Positions 1-11,905 of a stretch of 64,000 nt of DNA are shown here, piece by piece. Origin of the DNA: Corbicula japonica (Eukaryota; Mollusca; Bivalvia; Venerida; Cyrenidae); assembly GCA_038501625.1 (NCBI GenBank), contig JAZAYU010000012.1:558001-622000 (forward strand). Direction: 5' to 3'. Made by a program: the position numbers and the translations under genes. The notes under the pieces were generated by a model. The model was not told where the DNA came from, did not search any database, and worked only from the letters and a program-made list of their open reading frames with translations. Each line of letters begins with the position of its first letter. The first letter of the stretch is position 1.

Positions 1-654
1 CTAGAAGTGGATTGCTTAACAACATAAAAACTACCTTACATGTACCGTTATTTAATAACAGACGAAACAACAAACACTATCAAAAATACATAATTGTTCA
101 AAGATTGGAACGTAAAAGTAAAGTTATTAAATAACAAGAAAATTCGTTCAATTGACATCCCCCGCCGAGTTATGGTTATAAGCAATCTCACTAAAGTCAG
201 ATCTAACAAACTGATAGCGTAGCGGTTTTTAGGAGATGATTTTAATCAGATTGCGTTATAACTCACGCAACAACTGAATACATAGGGCTTTAATTTATAT
301 ATTTATCATTATCATTGCCTAAGCAGTTGCAAAAAATAGCGCGGAAACGAATATAGCTCTACATGCATAATACATAACTTATCCAGGGCCATAAGCCTGT
401 GTTGAAGGGTCTGGCCAGAACAAGGCGGTGATATGCTTATTTCCTCATGGTATTGATGGTTCCCACAAAGTTTCGTTGAAATTCAGCCAGCTGGTGCAGA
501 GGAATAGGGCGGAAACGAAATTCGGAAGGACGGATAGACGGATGGACGGACGGACGAAAGGACAACGCCAAAACAATATCCTTCTTCCGATTTCATCGGC
601 GGGGGATAATAAGCACCTATAATTTGTCTATTTCCATTCTTGAGTGATCACAAT
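1..654. repeat. Intergenic, repeat remnant, no gene seen
   Basis: No convincing coding exon. Positions 527-560 hold a short GGAC-type microsatellite embedded in a 390-620 segment that looks like the 3' part of a dispersed repeat: a moderately GC-rich block, the GGAC run, then a small inverted GC patch near 570-610. The rest is AT-rich. It is downstream of the minus-strand repeat-protein exon; no clear polyadenylation signal could be assigned. Confidence 0.4.
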
Positions 655-3600
655 TTAAAAGGACATACAGAGGCGGATGCCGTAATTGTCTTGTTCTGAA
701 TATTCGAACACGTGCGCCTCTGTGATGAAAACGTCGATGTCTGTCCCCGATGTTCGCGCGTGTGGTCGGATTATTAGCTTTCCTGCCTTATTCATTATAA
801 CTTCTTCTTTTGTCGTTATTGCCACTTCTTCTGTTGTGTGTTTTTCGCATTCAATGTCATCTTCTTTGACTGGCTCCGCTTTACATGGTAGAACATCATT
901 AAGGATATTTTCTATGACTTTTGCTGTATTTTCGCTTACATCTTCTTTGACTGGCTCCGCTTTACATGGTAGAACATCAGTTAGGATACTTTCTTTGACT
1001 TTTGCCGTATTTTCACATAGATATTCTTTGACTGGCTCCGCTTTACATGCTAGAACAAGACTATCAGTGAACATATTTTCTATGACTTTTGCTGTATTTT
1101 CGCATACATCTTCTTTGACTGGCTCCGCTTTACATGGTATAACATCAGTTAGGATACTTTCTTTGGATTTTGCTGTATTTGCGCATAGATCTTCTTTGAC
1201 TGGCTCCGCTATACATGTTAGAACATCAGTTAGGATACATTCTTTGACTTTTGCTGTATTTTCGCATATATCTTCTTTGACTGGCTCAGCTTTACATGGT
1301 AGAACATCAGTTAGGATATTTTCTAAGACTTTTGCTGTATTTTCGCATACATCTTCTTCGACTGGCTCTGCTTTACATGGTAGAATAAGGCTATCAGTGA
1401 ACATATTTTCTGGGACTTTTGCTGTATTTTCGCATACATATTCTTTGACTGGATCCGCTTTACATGGTAGAACATCAGTTAGGATTTTTTCTATGACTTT
1501 TGCTGTATTTTCGCATACATCTTCTTTGACTGGCTCAGCTTTACATGGTAGAACATCAGTTAGGATACTTTCAATGACTTTTGCAATATTTTCGCATACA
1601 TCTGTTTTGACTGGGTCCGCTTTACATGTTAGAACATCAGTTAGGATATTTTCTATGACTTTTGCTGTATTTTCGCATACATTTTCTTTGACTGGATCCG
1701 CTTTATGTGGTATAACATCAGTTAAGATATTTTCTGGGACTTTTGCTGTATTTTCGCATACATCTTCTTTGACTGGCTCCGCTTTATGTGGTAGAACATC
1801 AGTAAGGATACTTTCTATGACTTTTGCTGTATTTTTGCAAAAATCTTCTTTGACTGGGTCCTCTTTACATGGTAGAACATCAGTTAGGATATTTTCTCTG
1901 ACTTTTACGGTATTTTCGCAAATATTTTCTTTGACTGGCTCCGCTTTATGTGGTAGATCATCAGTAAGGATATTTTCTATGACTTTGTCTGTATTTTCGC
2001 ATACATATTCTTTGACTGGCTCCGCTTTATGTGGTAGAACATCAGTTAAGATATTTTCTGGGACTTTTGCTGTATTTTCGCATACATCTTCTTTGACTGG
2101 CTCCGCTTGATGTGGTAGAACAAGACTATCAAGTAGGATGTTTTCTTGGACTTTTGCTGTATTTTTGCATACACCTTCTTTGACTGGCTCCGCTTTACAC
2201 GGAAGAACATCAGTTAGGATATTTCCAGGGACTTTTGCTGTAATTTCGCAAACATCTTCTTTGACGGGCTCAGCTTTATGTGGTAAAACAAGACTAACAG
2301 TTAGGATACTTTCTTTGACTTTTGCTGTATTGTCGCATACATCTTCTTTGGCTGGGTCCGCTTTACATGGTAGAACATCAGTTAGGATATTTTCTATGAC
2401 TTTTTCTGTATTTTCCCATACATTTTCTTTGACTGGATCCGCTTTAATTGGTATAACATCAGTTAAGATATTTTCTGGGACTTTTGCTGTATTTTCGCAT
2501 ACATCTTCTTTGACTGGCTCGGCTTTATGTGGTAGAACAAGACTATAAAGTAGGATATTTTTTTGGACTTTTGCTGTATTTTCGCGTACATCTTCTTTGA
2601 CTGGCTCCGCTTTACATGGTAGAACATCAGTTAGGATACTTTCTATGACTTTTGCTGAATGTTCGCATACATATTCTTTGACTGGGTCCGCTTTACATGG
2701 TAGAACATCAGTTAGGATACTTTCTATGACTTTTGCTGTATTTTCGCATACATCTTCTTCGACTGGCTCTGCTTTACATGGTAGAATAAGACTATCAGTG
2801 AACATATTTTCTGGGACTTTTGCTGTATTTTCGCAAACATTTTCTTTGACTGGCCCCGCTTTATGTGGTAGAACATCAGTTAGGATATTTTCTATGACGT
2901 TGTCTGTATTTTCGCATACATATTCTTTGAATGGCTCCGCTTTATATGGTAGAACAAGACTATCAGGTAGGATGTTTTCTGGGACTTTTGCTGTATTTTC
3001 GCATACATCTTCTTTGACTGGCTCCGCTTTATGTGGTAGAACAAGACTATCAGGTAGGATGTTTTCTTGGACTTTTGCTGTATTTTTGCATACACCTTCT
3101 TTGACTGGCTCCGCTTTACACGGAAGAACATCAGTTAGGATATTTTCAGGGACTTTTGCTGTAATTTCGCAAACATCTTCGTTGACTGGCTCAGCTTTAT
3201 GTGGTAAAACAAGACTAACAGTTAGAATATTTTCTGTGACCTTTGCTGTATTTTCGCATTCATCTTCTTTGACTGGCTCCGCTTTACATGGAAGAACATC
3301 AGTTAGGATATTTTCTGGGACTTTTGTTGTATTTTCGCATACATCTTCTTTGACTGGCTCCGCTTTACATGGAAGAACATCAGTTAGGATATTTTCTGGG
3401 ACTTTTGTTGTATTTTCGCATACATCTTCTTTGACTGGCTCCGCTTGACATGGAAGAACATCAGTTAGGATATTTTCTGGGACGTTTGCTGTATTTTCGC
3501 ATTCATCTTCTTCGACTGGCTCCGCTTTACATGGTAGAACAAGACTGTCAGTTTGAATATTTTCTTGCCCTTTTGCTGTATTTTCGCATACATATTCTTT

Positions 3601-3957
3601 GACTGGCTCCGCTTTACATGGTCGAACTAGACTGTCAGTTTGAATATTTTCTTGGCCTTTAACGTTTTTTTCGCATACTTCCTTGACTGGTCCCGCTTTA
3701 AATGGTATACCAAGATATTTAACTTGAGGATAGTCTTTGAATTTTGCGTGGTTTTCGCATAAGTCATTCTTGACTGGCCCCGCTTTACTATCTGCTAGTA
3801 CATTTTTTGCTCTCTTCTTTTTTCTCGTCCTTTTTTTCTTCTGAATCTTTGTGTCTGGTTTACCGGCCGTTTCGGCACTAACCGTCGGGTTTGACGCTGC
3901 TGCTTCTCTCCTCTTCTTTTCTTTAAGCTTCTCTCTTAATCTTAAGTATATGATCAA
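655..3957 (-). CDS. Exon for a tandem-repeat protein (about 35 x 27-29 aa), 5' end missing
   Basis: Open for 1,100 codons on the minus strand, stop TAA at 655-657. There is no ATG at the 5' end: the frame simply runs back to a stop at 3970-3972, the codon at 3955-3957 is TTG, and the first internal Met is deep in the repeats. The exon is therefore probably entered by splicing from further right, or its start is lost. The N-terminal ~55 residues are very basic (KKKRTRKKKRAK, a possible nuclear signal). Then about 35 units follow, each opening KAEPVKEDVCENTAKV and closing near ILTDVLPC; units are 27 residues (81 bp) or 29 when the ending is the longer DSLVLPC/H type. One invariant-looking Cys sits in VCENT and a second often at the unit end. 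A unique acidic then basic tail (~65 residues) closes the protein. No signal peptide or membrane segment is seen. The family is not recognised and no function is proposed. Maintenance of the frame through about 35 diverged units argues that it is, or recently was, translated. Confidence 0.6.
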   Translation of the reverse strand: MIIYLRLREKLKEKKRREAAASNPTVSAETAGKPDTKIQKKKRTRKKKRAKNVLADSKAGPVKNDLCENHAKFKDYPQVKYLGIPFKAGPVKEVCEKNVKGQENIQTDSLVRPCKAEPVKEYVCENTAKGQENIQTDSLVLPCKAEPVEEDECENTANVPENILTDVLPCQAEPVKEDVCENTTKVPENILTDVLPCKAEPVKEDVCENTTKVPENILTDVLPCKAEPVKEDECENTAKVTENILTVSLVLPHKAEPVNEDVCEITAKVPENILTDVLPCKAEPVKEGVCKNTAKVQENILPDSLVLPHKAEPVKEDVCENTAKVPENILPDSLVLPYKAEPFKEYVCENTDNVIENILTDVLPHKAGPVKENVCENTAKVPENMFTDSLILPCKAEPVEEDVCENTAKVIESILTDVLPCKADPVKEYVCEHSAKVIESILTDVLPCKAEPVKEDVRENTAKVQKNILLYSLVLPHKAEPVKEDVCENTAKVPENILTDVIPIKADPVKENVWENTEKVIENILTDVLPCKADPAKEDVCDNTAKVKESILTVSLVLPHKAEPVKEDVCEITAKVPGNILTDVLPCKAEPVKEGVCKNTAKVQENILLDSLVLPHQAEPVKEDVCENTAKVPENILTDVLPHKAEPVKEYVCENTDKVIENILTDDLPHKAEPVKENICENTVKVRENILTDVLPCKEDPVKEDFCKNTAKVIESILTDVLPHKAEPVKEDVCENTAKVPENILTDVIPHKADPVKENVCENTAKVIENILTDVLTCKADPVKTDVCENIAKVIESILTDVLPCKAEPVKEDVCENTAKVIEKILTDVLPCKADPVKEYVCENTAKVPENMFTDSLILPCKAEPVEEDVCENTAKVLENILTDVLPCKAEPVKEDICENTAKVKECILTDVLTCIAEPVKEDLCANTAKSKESILTDVIPCKAEPVKEDVCENTAKVIENMFTDSLVLACKAEPVKEYLCENTAKVKESILTDVLPCKAEPVKEDVSENTAKVIENILNDVLPCKAEPVKEDDIECEKHTTEEVAITTKEEVIMNKAGKLIIRPHARTSGTDIDVFITEAHVFEYSEQDNYGIRLCMSF

Positions 3958-4560
3958 TACATTTGAGCGTTATATCATGAAAGTATTATATAATGATCAT
4001 GAACATAATTATACTATCATGATAGAACGCTCATATATATTGATCATATGCATATACGTGCACGATATAATATTCATATATAGGACTACTGATACTTTCA
4101 TGATATAACGTTCATAAATAAAGTTCATATATATCTATATACGGAAGGACTTTAATAAATAATGATCATGTTATACTTCATCATAGAACGTTCATAAATA
4201 ATGATTATACGTATATCAGGAAATCATAAAGAATTGATCGTTGTATATGAACGTTCTAACATAAAAGTATATAAATATGATCTAATGATCATATTTTTCT
4301 TCTTTTATGTTAGAACGTTCATGTACGAACGTTCTTTCATGGAAGTATAATGTAAATGATCGTTTTATATGAACGTTATATTATAAAAGTTTTATTTATC
4401 TCATGAAGGTATATGTATATCATCTCATTATTGATGTATATGATCATTATATATGAAAGTATATGTATATTATCGTTTTATATGAACGTGATGTCATGAA
4501 AGTACATTTTAATTATCATTATTTATGAACATTTAAGGAATGTAACCATAAAATCAGGTT
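3958..4560. repeat. AT-rich tract with recurring GAACGTT / TGATCAT / TCATGA words
   Basis: About 600 bp directly 5' of the minus-strand repeat exon. Short palindromic words (GAACGTTC, TGATCAT, TCATGA, ATATAT) recur every 10-30 bp in varying order, as in a decayed short-period satellite. No coding signal. It could contain regulatory sites of the minus-strand gene, but nothing specific supports that. Confidence 0.5.
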
Positions 4561-5090
4561 CTTTTTATGGTAATTTATTTTAGCAAAAATGCTGCTGATT
4601 GAGGTGTTTTGTGTTTCCTACTCAACGAGAGGTAATATTATAACAAAACAAGCGATTAAGCGATTTTTTTACTTGCTAAACTGTTCGGAAGCCAATTGTA
4701 ACAAAATTAAATCTGAAATTGTAGACCTATGTTGGAAATTTATCACAAATGAAGAGTTAAATCAATGTCTTTCTAAAGAAAAATTTCGGACAAAAAGTGA
4801 CCAATGATAATTTGGGTGAGTGTATACGACCTTTAACGCTCACCTCATCTTGATCTTTGCACTTCGACCATCTCCTCTTATGGCCGTCATCTCGCAATTT
4901 GCACAGCATTGGCATATCTGAGGAAAATTCCTAAAATATAAAATATTGATTTTCATATTGATATTTAAAATTCAAATTTGTATCACCGCTCATCACTGCC
5001 GTCAGCCCCTCGTGGTGGTCGTTTCATGTAGAACCTTAATTCTTCTAAGAAATGTCCTTTTAATATAAATTGGTTACGTTTAGGCCAGAG
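4561..5090. other. No gene supported
   Basis: A 72-codon open frame lies at 4589-4807 (+), with no recognisable domain, repeat or splice context. The rest is AT-rich unique-looking sequence. Confidence 0.35.
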
Positions 5091-5318
5091 AAAATAAATT
5101 ATTAGATTCTCATCCGAATTTAAGGAAAAAAGGGACGGGTGGGCACTTTTTAATTTTTATTTTTTATTAACGAAGAAGGTATTTCGGGATGGTCTTAAAT
5201 CAGTTCTGTACGGAACAGAATATGTTTCGATTTTTTGTACCAATATTTTGTTTTGGGGCGGGTGGTTTTGGACAGGGGCGGGCGGGGATGAGAATCTAAA
5301 ATATTTTTTTCTCTGGCC
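5091..5318. mobile_element. MITE with GGCCAGAGAAAA ends
   Basis: Left end reads GGCCAGAGAAAATAAATT followed by a GATTCTCATCC word; the right end is its inverse (GGATGAGAATC ... CTCTGGCC). The interior has GGGGCGGGTGG. The same family occurs at 33124-33540 and 38876-39790. No coding capacity. Confidence 0.7.
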
Positions 5319-5564
5319 TTACTTATTAATATTGCCATGAATATTTTCTACAATGGTACATTTAAGTTCTGAATGTTATGAATGTTATTATTTATTATAT
5401 TGGAATTTCTACAATTGTAGCAATTATGACTGGAAACACCATCTACGAGAAGCTAAAATAAGCTAGTTCCAAAGGTTTGCCATCCTAATGTTATAAAATT
5501 TAGAGTGGAAGTAAACAGAATTTTTGTACAAATTGGGTACAGACTTCGGATTAACTAATCATAA
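5319..5564. other. AT-rich spacer, nothing recognised
   Basis: Unique-looking AT-rich DNA between the MITE and the 25-bp satellite. Confidence 0.3.
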
Positions 5565-6935
5565 GCTAGATGTAACTGACCAATCACTAGCTAGATGTTA
5601 CTGCAAGAGGCCAATCAGAAGCTAGATTTAATTGACCTATAACAAGTTGGAAAAAAACTGACCATTCACATTTTAGATGTAACTGACCAATCACATTTTA
5701 GATGTAACTGACCAATCACAAGCTAGATGTAACTGACCAATCACAAGCTAGATGTAACTGACCAAAAACAAGCAAGATACAAATGACAATCACAAGCTAG
5801 ATGTAACAGACTTATCGCTAGATGTAACTGACCATTCGCATGCTTGATGTTACTGACCAATCGCAAGCTTGATGTTACTGACCAATCACAAGCTAGATGT
5901 TACTGACCAATCACAAGCTAGATGTAACTGACCATTCGCAAGCTAGATGTTACTGACGAATCGCAAGCTAGATGTTACTGACCAATCACAAGCTAGATGT
6001 TACTGACCAATCACAAGCTAGATGTTACTGACCAATCACAAGCTAGATGTTACTGACGAATCGCAAGCTAGATGTTACTGACCAATCGCAAGCTAGATGT
6101 TACTGACCAATCGCAAGCTAGATGTTACTGACCAATCACAAGCTAGATGTTACTGACTAATCACAAGCTAGAGGTTACTGACGAATCGCAAGCTAGATGT
6201 TACTGAGCAATTGCAAGCTAGATGTTACTGACCAATCGCAAGCTTGATGTTACTGACCAATCACAAGCTAGATGTTACTGACCAATCACAAGCTAGATGT
6301 TACTGACCAATCACAAGCTAGATGTTACTGACGAATCGCAAGCTAGATGTTACTGACCAATCGCAAGCTAGATGTTACAGCCCAATCGCAAGCTAGATGT
6401 TACTGACCAATCGCAAAGTAGATGCTACTGAGCAATCGCAAGCATTGATGTTACTGACCAATCGCAAGCTAGATGTTACTGAGCAATCGTTTTTCTTGAT
6501 CTTCTTACTGTCGCAAGCTAGATCTTACTGAAATTAAACCCCAACTCGCAAGCTAGATGTTACTGAGCAATCGCAAGCTAGATGTTACTGAGCAATCGCA
6601 AGCTAGATGTTACTGAGCAATCGCAAGCTAGATGTTACTGAGCAATCGCAAGCTAGATGTTACTGACCAATCGCAAGCTAGATGTTACTGAGCAATCGCA
6701 AGCTAGATGTTACTGACCAATTGCAAGCTAGATGTTACTGAGCAATCGCAAGCTAGATGTTACAGCCCAATCGCAAGCTAGATGTTACTGACCAATCGCA
6801 AACTAGATGCTACTGAGCAATCGCAAGCTTGATGTTACTGACCAATCGCAAGCTAGATGTTACTGAGCAATCGCAAGCTAGATGTTACTGAGCAATCGCA
6901 AGCTAGATGTAACTGACTAATCACAAACTTGATGA
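5565..6935. repeat. 25-bp satellite, about 55 copies
   Basis: Unit is roughly GATGTTACTGACCAATCGCA plus AGCTA (25 bp). Period is very regular from about 5680; the first ~120 bp are diverged. Variants alternate CACA/CGCA and GACC/GAGC in blocks, showing local spreading. An interruption at 6489-6552 contains sequence also found just right of the array. Confidence 0.92.
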
Positions 6936-7731
6936 ACTGACCAATCACAATCATTGACTTACCAAAAGAAGAATATTTGAGACGTTTTTCTTGATCTTCT
7001 TTGTATAATCTTACTGAAATTAAACCCCAACTCGACACAAAGCGTTCAGTTCAAACTTTATTTGATAATTGTAAAATGTTTTCCGAAACTACTTTTAAGG
7101 TTAGAAAGAAAGTCCGTAAATTAAGAATATGCATGGATCAAAAATGTGTTCCTACGATAATATACTTGAATATCCTGTATTCAAACGGAAATCATCAGGG
7201 GTGGACCTGAGGGAGGTCAGTGGGTTACTCGAATCCCTTTCATTGGCAGCAATATTGCAGTATCATTGAGATATTATCCAGAAAGCTCGAAGTTATCATG
7301 TGTCTACCCAATTAAACCCCCTTTCTTTAAATATTGCACCCGACCCTGCATTCAGATGTGCATTCATTTACTTACTGATTTATTCTCTCCCTCGGTTTCC
7401 GAACGGATGCCTCATCGAAATACGGCTGTCCCGGATTTCTAAAGGAGATATAAACGATATTTTAAATACATAAACTGTCAAGCTCATGTGATCCGTGCTG
7501 TATTTAGATATATGTCGGTTGTAGGGTGTTCAATGTCGAACAATTAGTTATTTTATTTTGCACGCCCGTCATAAAATGTTTTTGCTGATAAAGGACGGAT
7601 ACAGCACTGCGATAAATTTGGAATGATATTAAATGATGATAATAAATAAATTATCGAAGATCTACAGAAAAATTTCACTGACACTAACATCTTTATAATC
7701 ATTTAGAAACTGAATCCCTCTCTTGATGTCA
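6936..7731. other. No gene supported
   Basis: Ordinary AT-rich sequence. A 69-codon frame at 7001-7210 (+) has no recognisable features. Positions 6984-7033 are the source-like copy of the segment seen inside the 25-bp array. Confidence 0.3.
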
Positions 7732-7986
7732 GTCAGAAACGTATCCGCTGTATGAGAAACATATCAACTGTATCACTTAGACAGAAACATATCAACTGAA
7801 TCACTTAGACAGAAACATATCAAATGAATCACTTAGGCAGAAACATATCAACTGTATCACTTAGACAGAAACATATCAACTGTATCACTTAGACAGAAAC
7901 ATATCCGCTGTATCACTAAGACAGAAACATATCCGCTGTATCACTAAGACAGAAACGAACCAACTGTCACGTTGTCAGTCAGAAAC
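7732..7986. repeat. 28-bp satellite, about 9 copies
   Basis: Unit begins AGAAACATATCAACTGTATC and continues ACTTAGAC (28 bp). The copies drift at the ends, where the related word GTCAGTCAGAAACG appears. That word recurs at 12640-12840, linking this array to the second copy of the locus. Confidence 0.85.
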
Positions 7987-8149
7987 GAAGCTCCATCCAT
8001 TTTTTCAGTGAGGAAACAACCCCCCTCGACCTACCTTGTAAATTTACTTTTCCACTTTTTCTTTTTTATTCTTTTTTCTGCCTAAACTATTTGTTTGTTG
8101 TTTTTTGCCCAGGGCAAATCATTTTTATATAATAATTATTGTGAATGAT

Positions 8150-8284
8150 AAGTATTTCTTTTAAATCTTAAACAATAATTTTTCATAATTATAAATTTAT
8201 AATTTATATAGTTACTATGTCTACTGTAATAACAAAAAAATTTAATATTGCATTTATTTCTGCTGTAAATTATAACGTTAAACT
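8150..8284. repeat. Left flank of the 4-kb insertion; direct repeat of 13350-13715
   Basis: Contains TTCATAATTATAAAT, the word GCATTTATTTCTGCTGT and ACGTTAAACT at its end. The same words occur in the same order at 13350-13715, where the sequence then continues directly into the DNA that here lies at 12341 onward. Confidence 0.6.
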
Positions 8285-11200
8285 ATTAGGCCGGTGGCCA
8301 GGAACATGTTTGCTCCCCGCCCCCCCCCCCCCCCCCCCCTTAGGGAATTTTGTAGACATAATTTTTCTGAAAGCCTGTTATGTCCCGGATATTTTGCAGT
8401 TTGTTTGTACTCTGGCGAGTGGGGCATAAGGGTGTTACGGAGGTTTTAATATGTTACCCCTAAATTCTTTTTAAAAAATAAATGGATTTTAAACCTTTAA
8501 TTCTGCTCTATTCCAGCTATGATTTCATAAAACTTATATCTTTGTATAAGGATGATGTATTCTCTTTTGATTGATGTAGTTTTCATTTCAAAATTTTTGC
8601 TCTAACCTAACATATTTAGTAACATACATAACCCAAAAAAGATGAAATTTAAGTCAGAAACTTACCTGTAGGATTTTTGTTTGTAAGCAAACTAAGGCAA
8701 AAATACATGTTTTTGAAAGCTGCGTGATCAAGCAATATGAAGCAGTGTGTTTTTCATAAAAATCACACTGGCAAAAGTAACAATTTAACCATAATCTAAT
8801 ATGTTACCCTATTGCTAATTTAATCATAATATTCATGTTTTTAGATGAACAAGCATAAAATATAGTGTTTAATTGAATAATTGTGCTTGATAACTTAAGT
8901 GTTCTTGAAACTTGCATGACTTCAAATTTTCAACATACATAACATATGTTACTCATTAAAATAAGGCTTATTTTCTTGGTTTTATTTGTTTTTAATGGTG
9001 TTAGCTGATATCTATTTGGAGACATTATTTATGTGTGCTCTTTGCAATGTCCTGATGTTTGTTAGCCCTGTGTAGATTTCTAATTACATTGACAGTCGTT
9101 TTTTAACTAATATTACTGATTGAATGAATTATTTTCTCTAACACTGATATTGTTGTACAAAGAACTGAACACATTTACAAAACTGTATCACAACTATGCA
9201 ATCATTTTAGATTAAACTATAATATAATAAAAGTAAGTAGTTTATAGTGTATACTTTGTTATGTTATGTGGTTAAAATGTAAAAGTATACAAATATTGCT
9301 TTGAAAAGTGTTACAAACAAAACTAATTAAAATTAATTATATGTTACCTAATTATGTGTTTTTAGAAAGATGACTTAGGATAGAGAAAACAAATTTCAAA
9401 ATCGTGTTATAGTTTGTATCTAGATTACCGTAGAGTCATTCATAATGTGAATATGGACTTTCTATAAACTATATTTACTAAAAACAAAGTTGAAAGCACC
9501 AGTTCTGGTCTTTTAGAGCAATAATAGCTGATATTACTGTTAAATAAAACATGTGAAATAAGAAAAATAAATTGTCCTAAATGAAACATTTTTTTCCATT
9601 GTTCAAAGAAAGCTTAAGAATTTGTTAAGAATTCCTTAAGATCTTTGTAGACTGTTATTTTTCTTAAAGACAAATAATTGTTAAAGAGAAACATCCTAAT
9701 TTGAAAGACAATCTGTGTTATGCAGGTGATGGTAAGCTAATAAACAAACTTATGTATAGTAATTTTTTAGGTAAAAATTCTTTTACTTGAGTTAAAAAAT
9801 TTCTATATAATGCTCATGCTGTTTCAATGTTTTACAAATTCTACACTGAACCTTAGTATTTTAGATGAATAAAACTACTTTTAAAAACATTTCTAACATC
9901 AGATAACTTAATCAGCTGATAACTTAATCAGCTAATTTTTGTAAAGTTTAAATCAAGTAGCTTTTAAATTTGTTATAAATCAACTTTAACACAATATAAT
10001 ATTATAAAAAAATATTTATCAGAATGTTAAGTAAGTGTTTGCAGTTTCTTTCTTTTCTTTTCTTATTATTTGTGCTTATTATTAAAGTAAAAATTGGTAA
10101 CATATTATAATATGACAAAAGAAATAAAGAGAACAATTAAATGATAAAAAAACTGCTAATTTTGTTTATTCTTTCTTTTCTACATTTTGTTAGAACAAAT
10201 TAATGTTATCTGTCTCAATCCAGAGTATCTGGACTTGGCGACTGGATGCAACAACCCATAATCAGTGTAAACGTTAGCTGCACTACAATGTTATCACTTA
10301 GCCATATTGATAGGTTTATTGTTAATTTAAAACGATTTTAAAAAAGGATGACCATCTACATCATACACATTTATTTCAAGACATATTGAGCAGTTCACAG
10401 ATCATTAACGTCTAAAGTTTAACAATATTTAAATTAAAAATACATTACTGTTTAATATCAAAAGCATCAAAACCTAAATTTCCTTTTGTAACATAATTCT
10501 TATATATGACCTATTTTAATACAAGATACATAAAGTGCAGGTTGGTTGTTAACCTATTTACTGGATTAAGATACTGGTTTATTAAAACAAAACTGGCACT
10601 GATTTGTTTACTGTTTTATCAGAGTAACAGTCATATTACCTCATCTTACTTGTGGTTATAACAGTGGCTGCGCATCAATTACAGGTAATTTTAATGGAGA
10701 CGTGTATTGCTTGTCCTTGAATAAAATAAATAATAAAAAAATCAAATGATATCATGAATAAAACACATTTTTTACTCATAATATTCTTGATAACACACTA
10801 ATAGCTTATCAAACGCAAATAATTTAATAGCTTTTTATTACTAACTTGAATTTCATAATTTCTAAGTCACCTTTCTTTGAGAACAACTTATTAAATTTAT
10901 CATTAGAATCACTATTTCTTATGTATAAAATTGTAACTTAAAACAGAAATTCATCTTAAAATGTCTCCTTGACTAACTAAGCGCAGGCTGATGTGTGTTG
11001 GTTCTTAAAATACATTATTGTCACAATTTATCATGAAAGAAGGTATGTAATTTATATCGCTATTGTGCAGTAACTAAAATTGGTTAATACGTTCTTTTTG
11101 GTAACATATTTAAATTATTTGATTTATGATTTGGTATTTATTTTTATTATGATATAAAGCTAACTAATAATTAAAAATCATGAAGATTTCAGAGTTTATT

Positions 11201-11379
11201 TCTTTATAATTTATTTTATTTATAGATAATTTCTTTGCTATCTTTGAGATGTTTTTTTTTTTTTTTTTTTTTTGCCATTTTTCAGATATTTTGGTTTTTG
11301 GAATTTCCAAATATATGTATTTAATTACATACATTAAACAAGAAGTGTGTCTCAATGTGACTTTATTACATTTAAATAC

Positions 11380-11800
11380 TGCATTCTTATTTATATTAAT
11401 AAATTAAACAAATTAAACAGAAATTACTTGCTAATGCAAGTAAGAAATGTTTCATACAACTTTTTAAACTAGGTTTTGATGTTAAGTAACATGTCTTAAT
11501 GACTATTTATAGACCTATACCTTAGGTTGCAGATGTTTTATTGCATTAAAAATTAATAAAAACAACATCTTCCTGGAGTAGAAAAAATAGGTATATTAAA
11601 GAACTTTTATAATTGCCAATTATTTCTTCATAGCATAAAATTTTCTCAAAGATAACATATTCAAATAGGCGTTACGGTAAAACGCCCCACTCGCCAGAAA
11701 GCAAACAAATTTCAAAATGCGAAGAATGGCATAGGCTTTCAGAAAAACATACCCTTCTAAATTCCCCCAGGGGGGAAAGGGGGTCTAATGGCAGCTCAAG
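11380..11800. repeat. Direct repeat copy 1 (right part of the 4-kb element)
   Basis: Diverged direct copy of 11906-12330, in the same word order: ATTACTTGCTA, TAAGAAATGTTTCATACA, GTTAAGTAACAT, ATACCTTAGGTT, GATGTTTTATTGCATTA, AACTTTTATAATTG, GATAACATATTCAAA, then the G-rich end. Confidence 0.75.
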
Positions 11801-11905
11801 GTCTAATACATTTATGGCCTGTTTCCCATTTTCTTTTCTTTCGGTAACATATTTCAATATAGCGTTATGGGCTTATGTCCCAATGTATGTCACTGTATTA
11901 CATTT

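Noticed and set aside
686..3448. Long + strand open frames (474, 136 and 283 codons) rich in SSLTGSALHGRTS
   Set aside because: They are the antisense of the minus-strand repeat array; the minus frame is longer, uninterrupted and has unique ends.
4589..4807. 72-codon + frame as a small gene
   Set aside because: No homology seen by eye, no splice or promoter context, isolated in repeat-rich DNA.
5565..6935. CRISPR-like regular direct repeats
   Set aside because: Units are back to back with no unique spacers, in a eukaryotic genome; it is a satellite.
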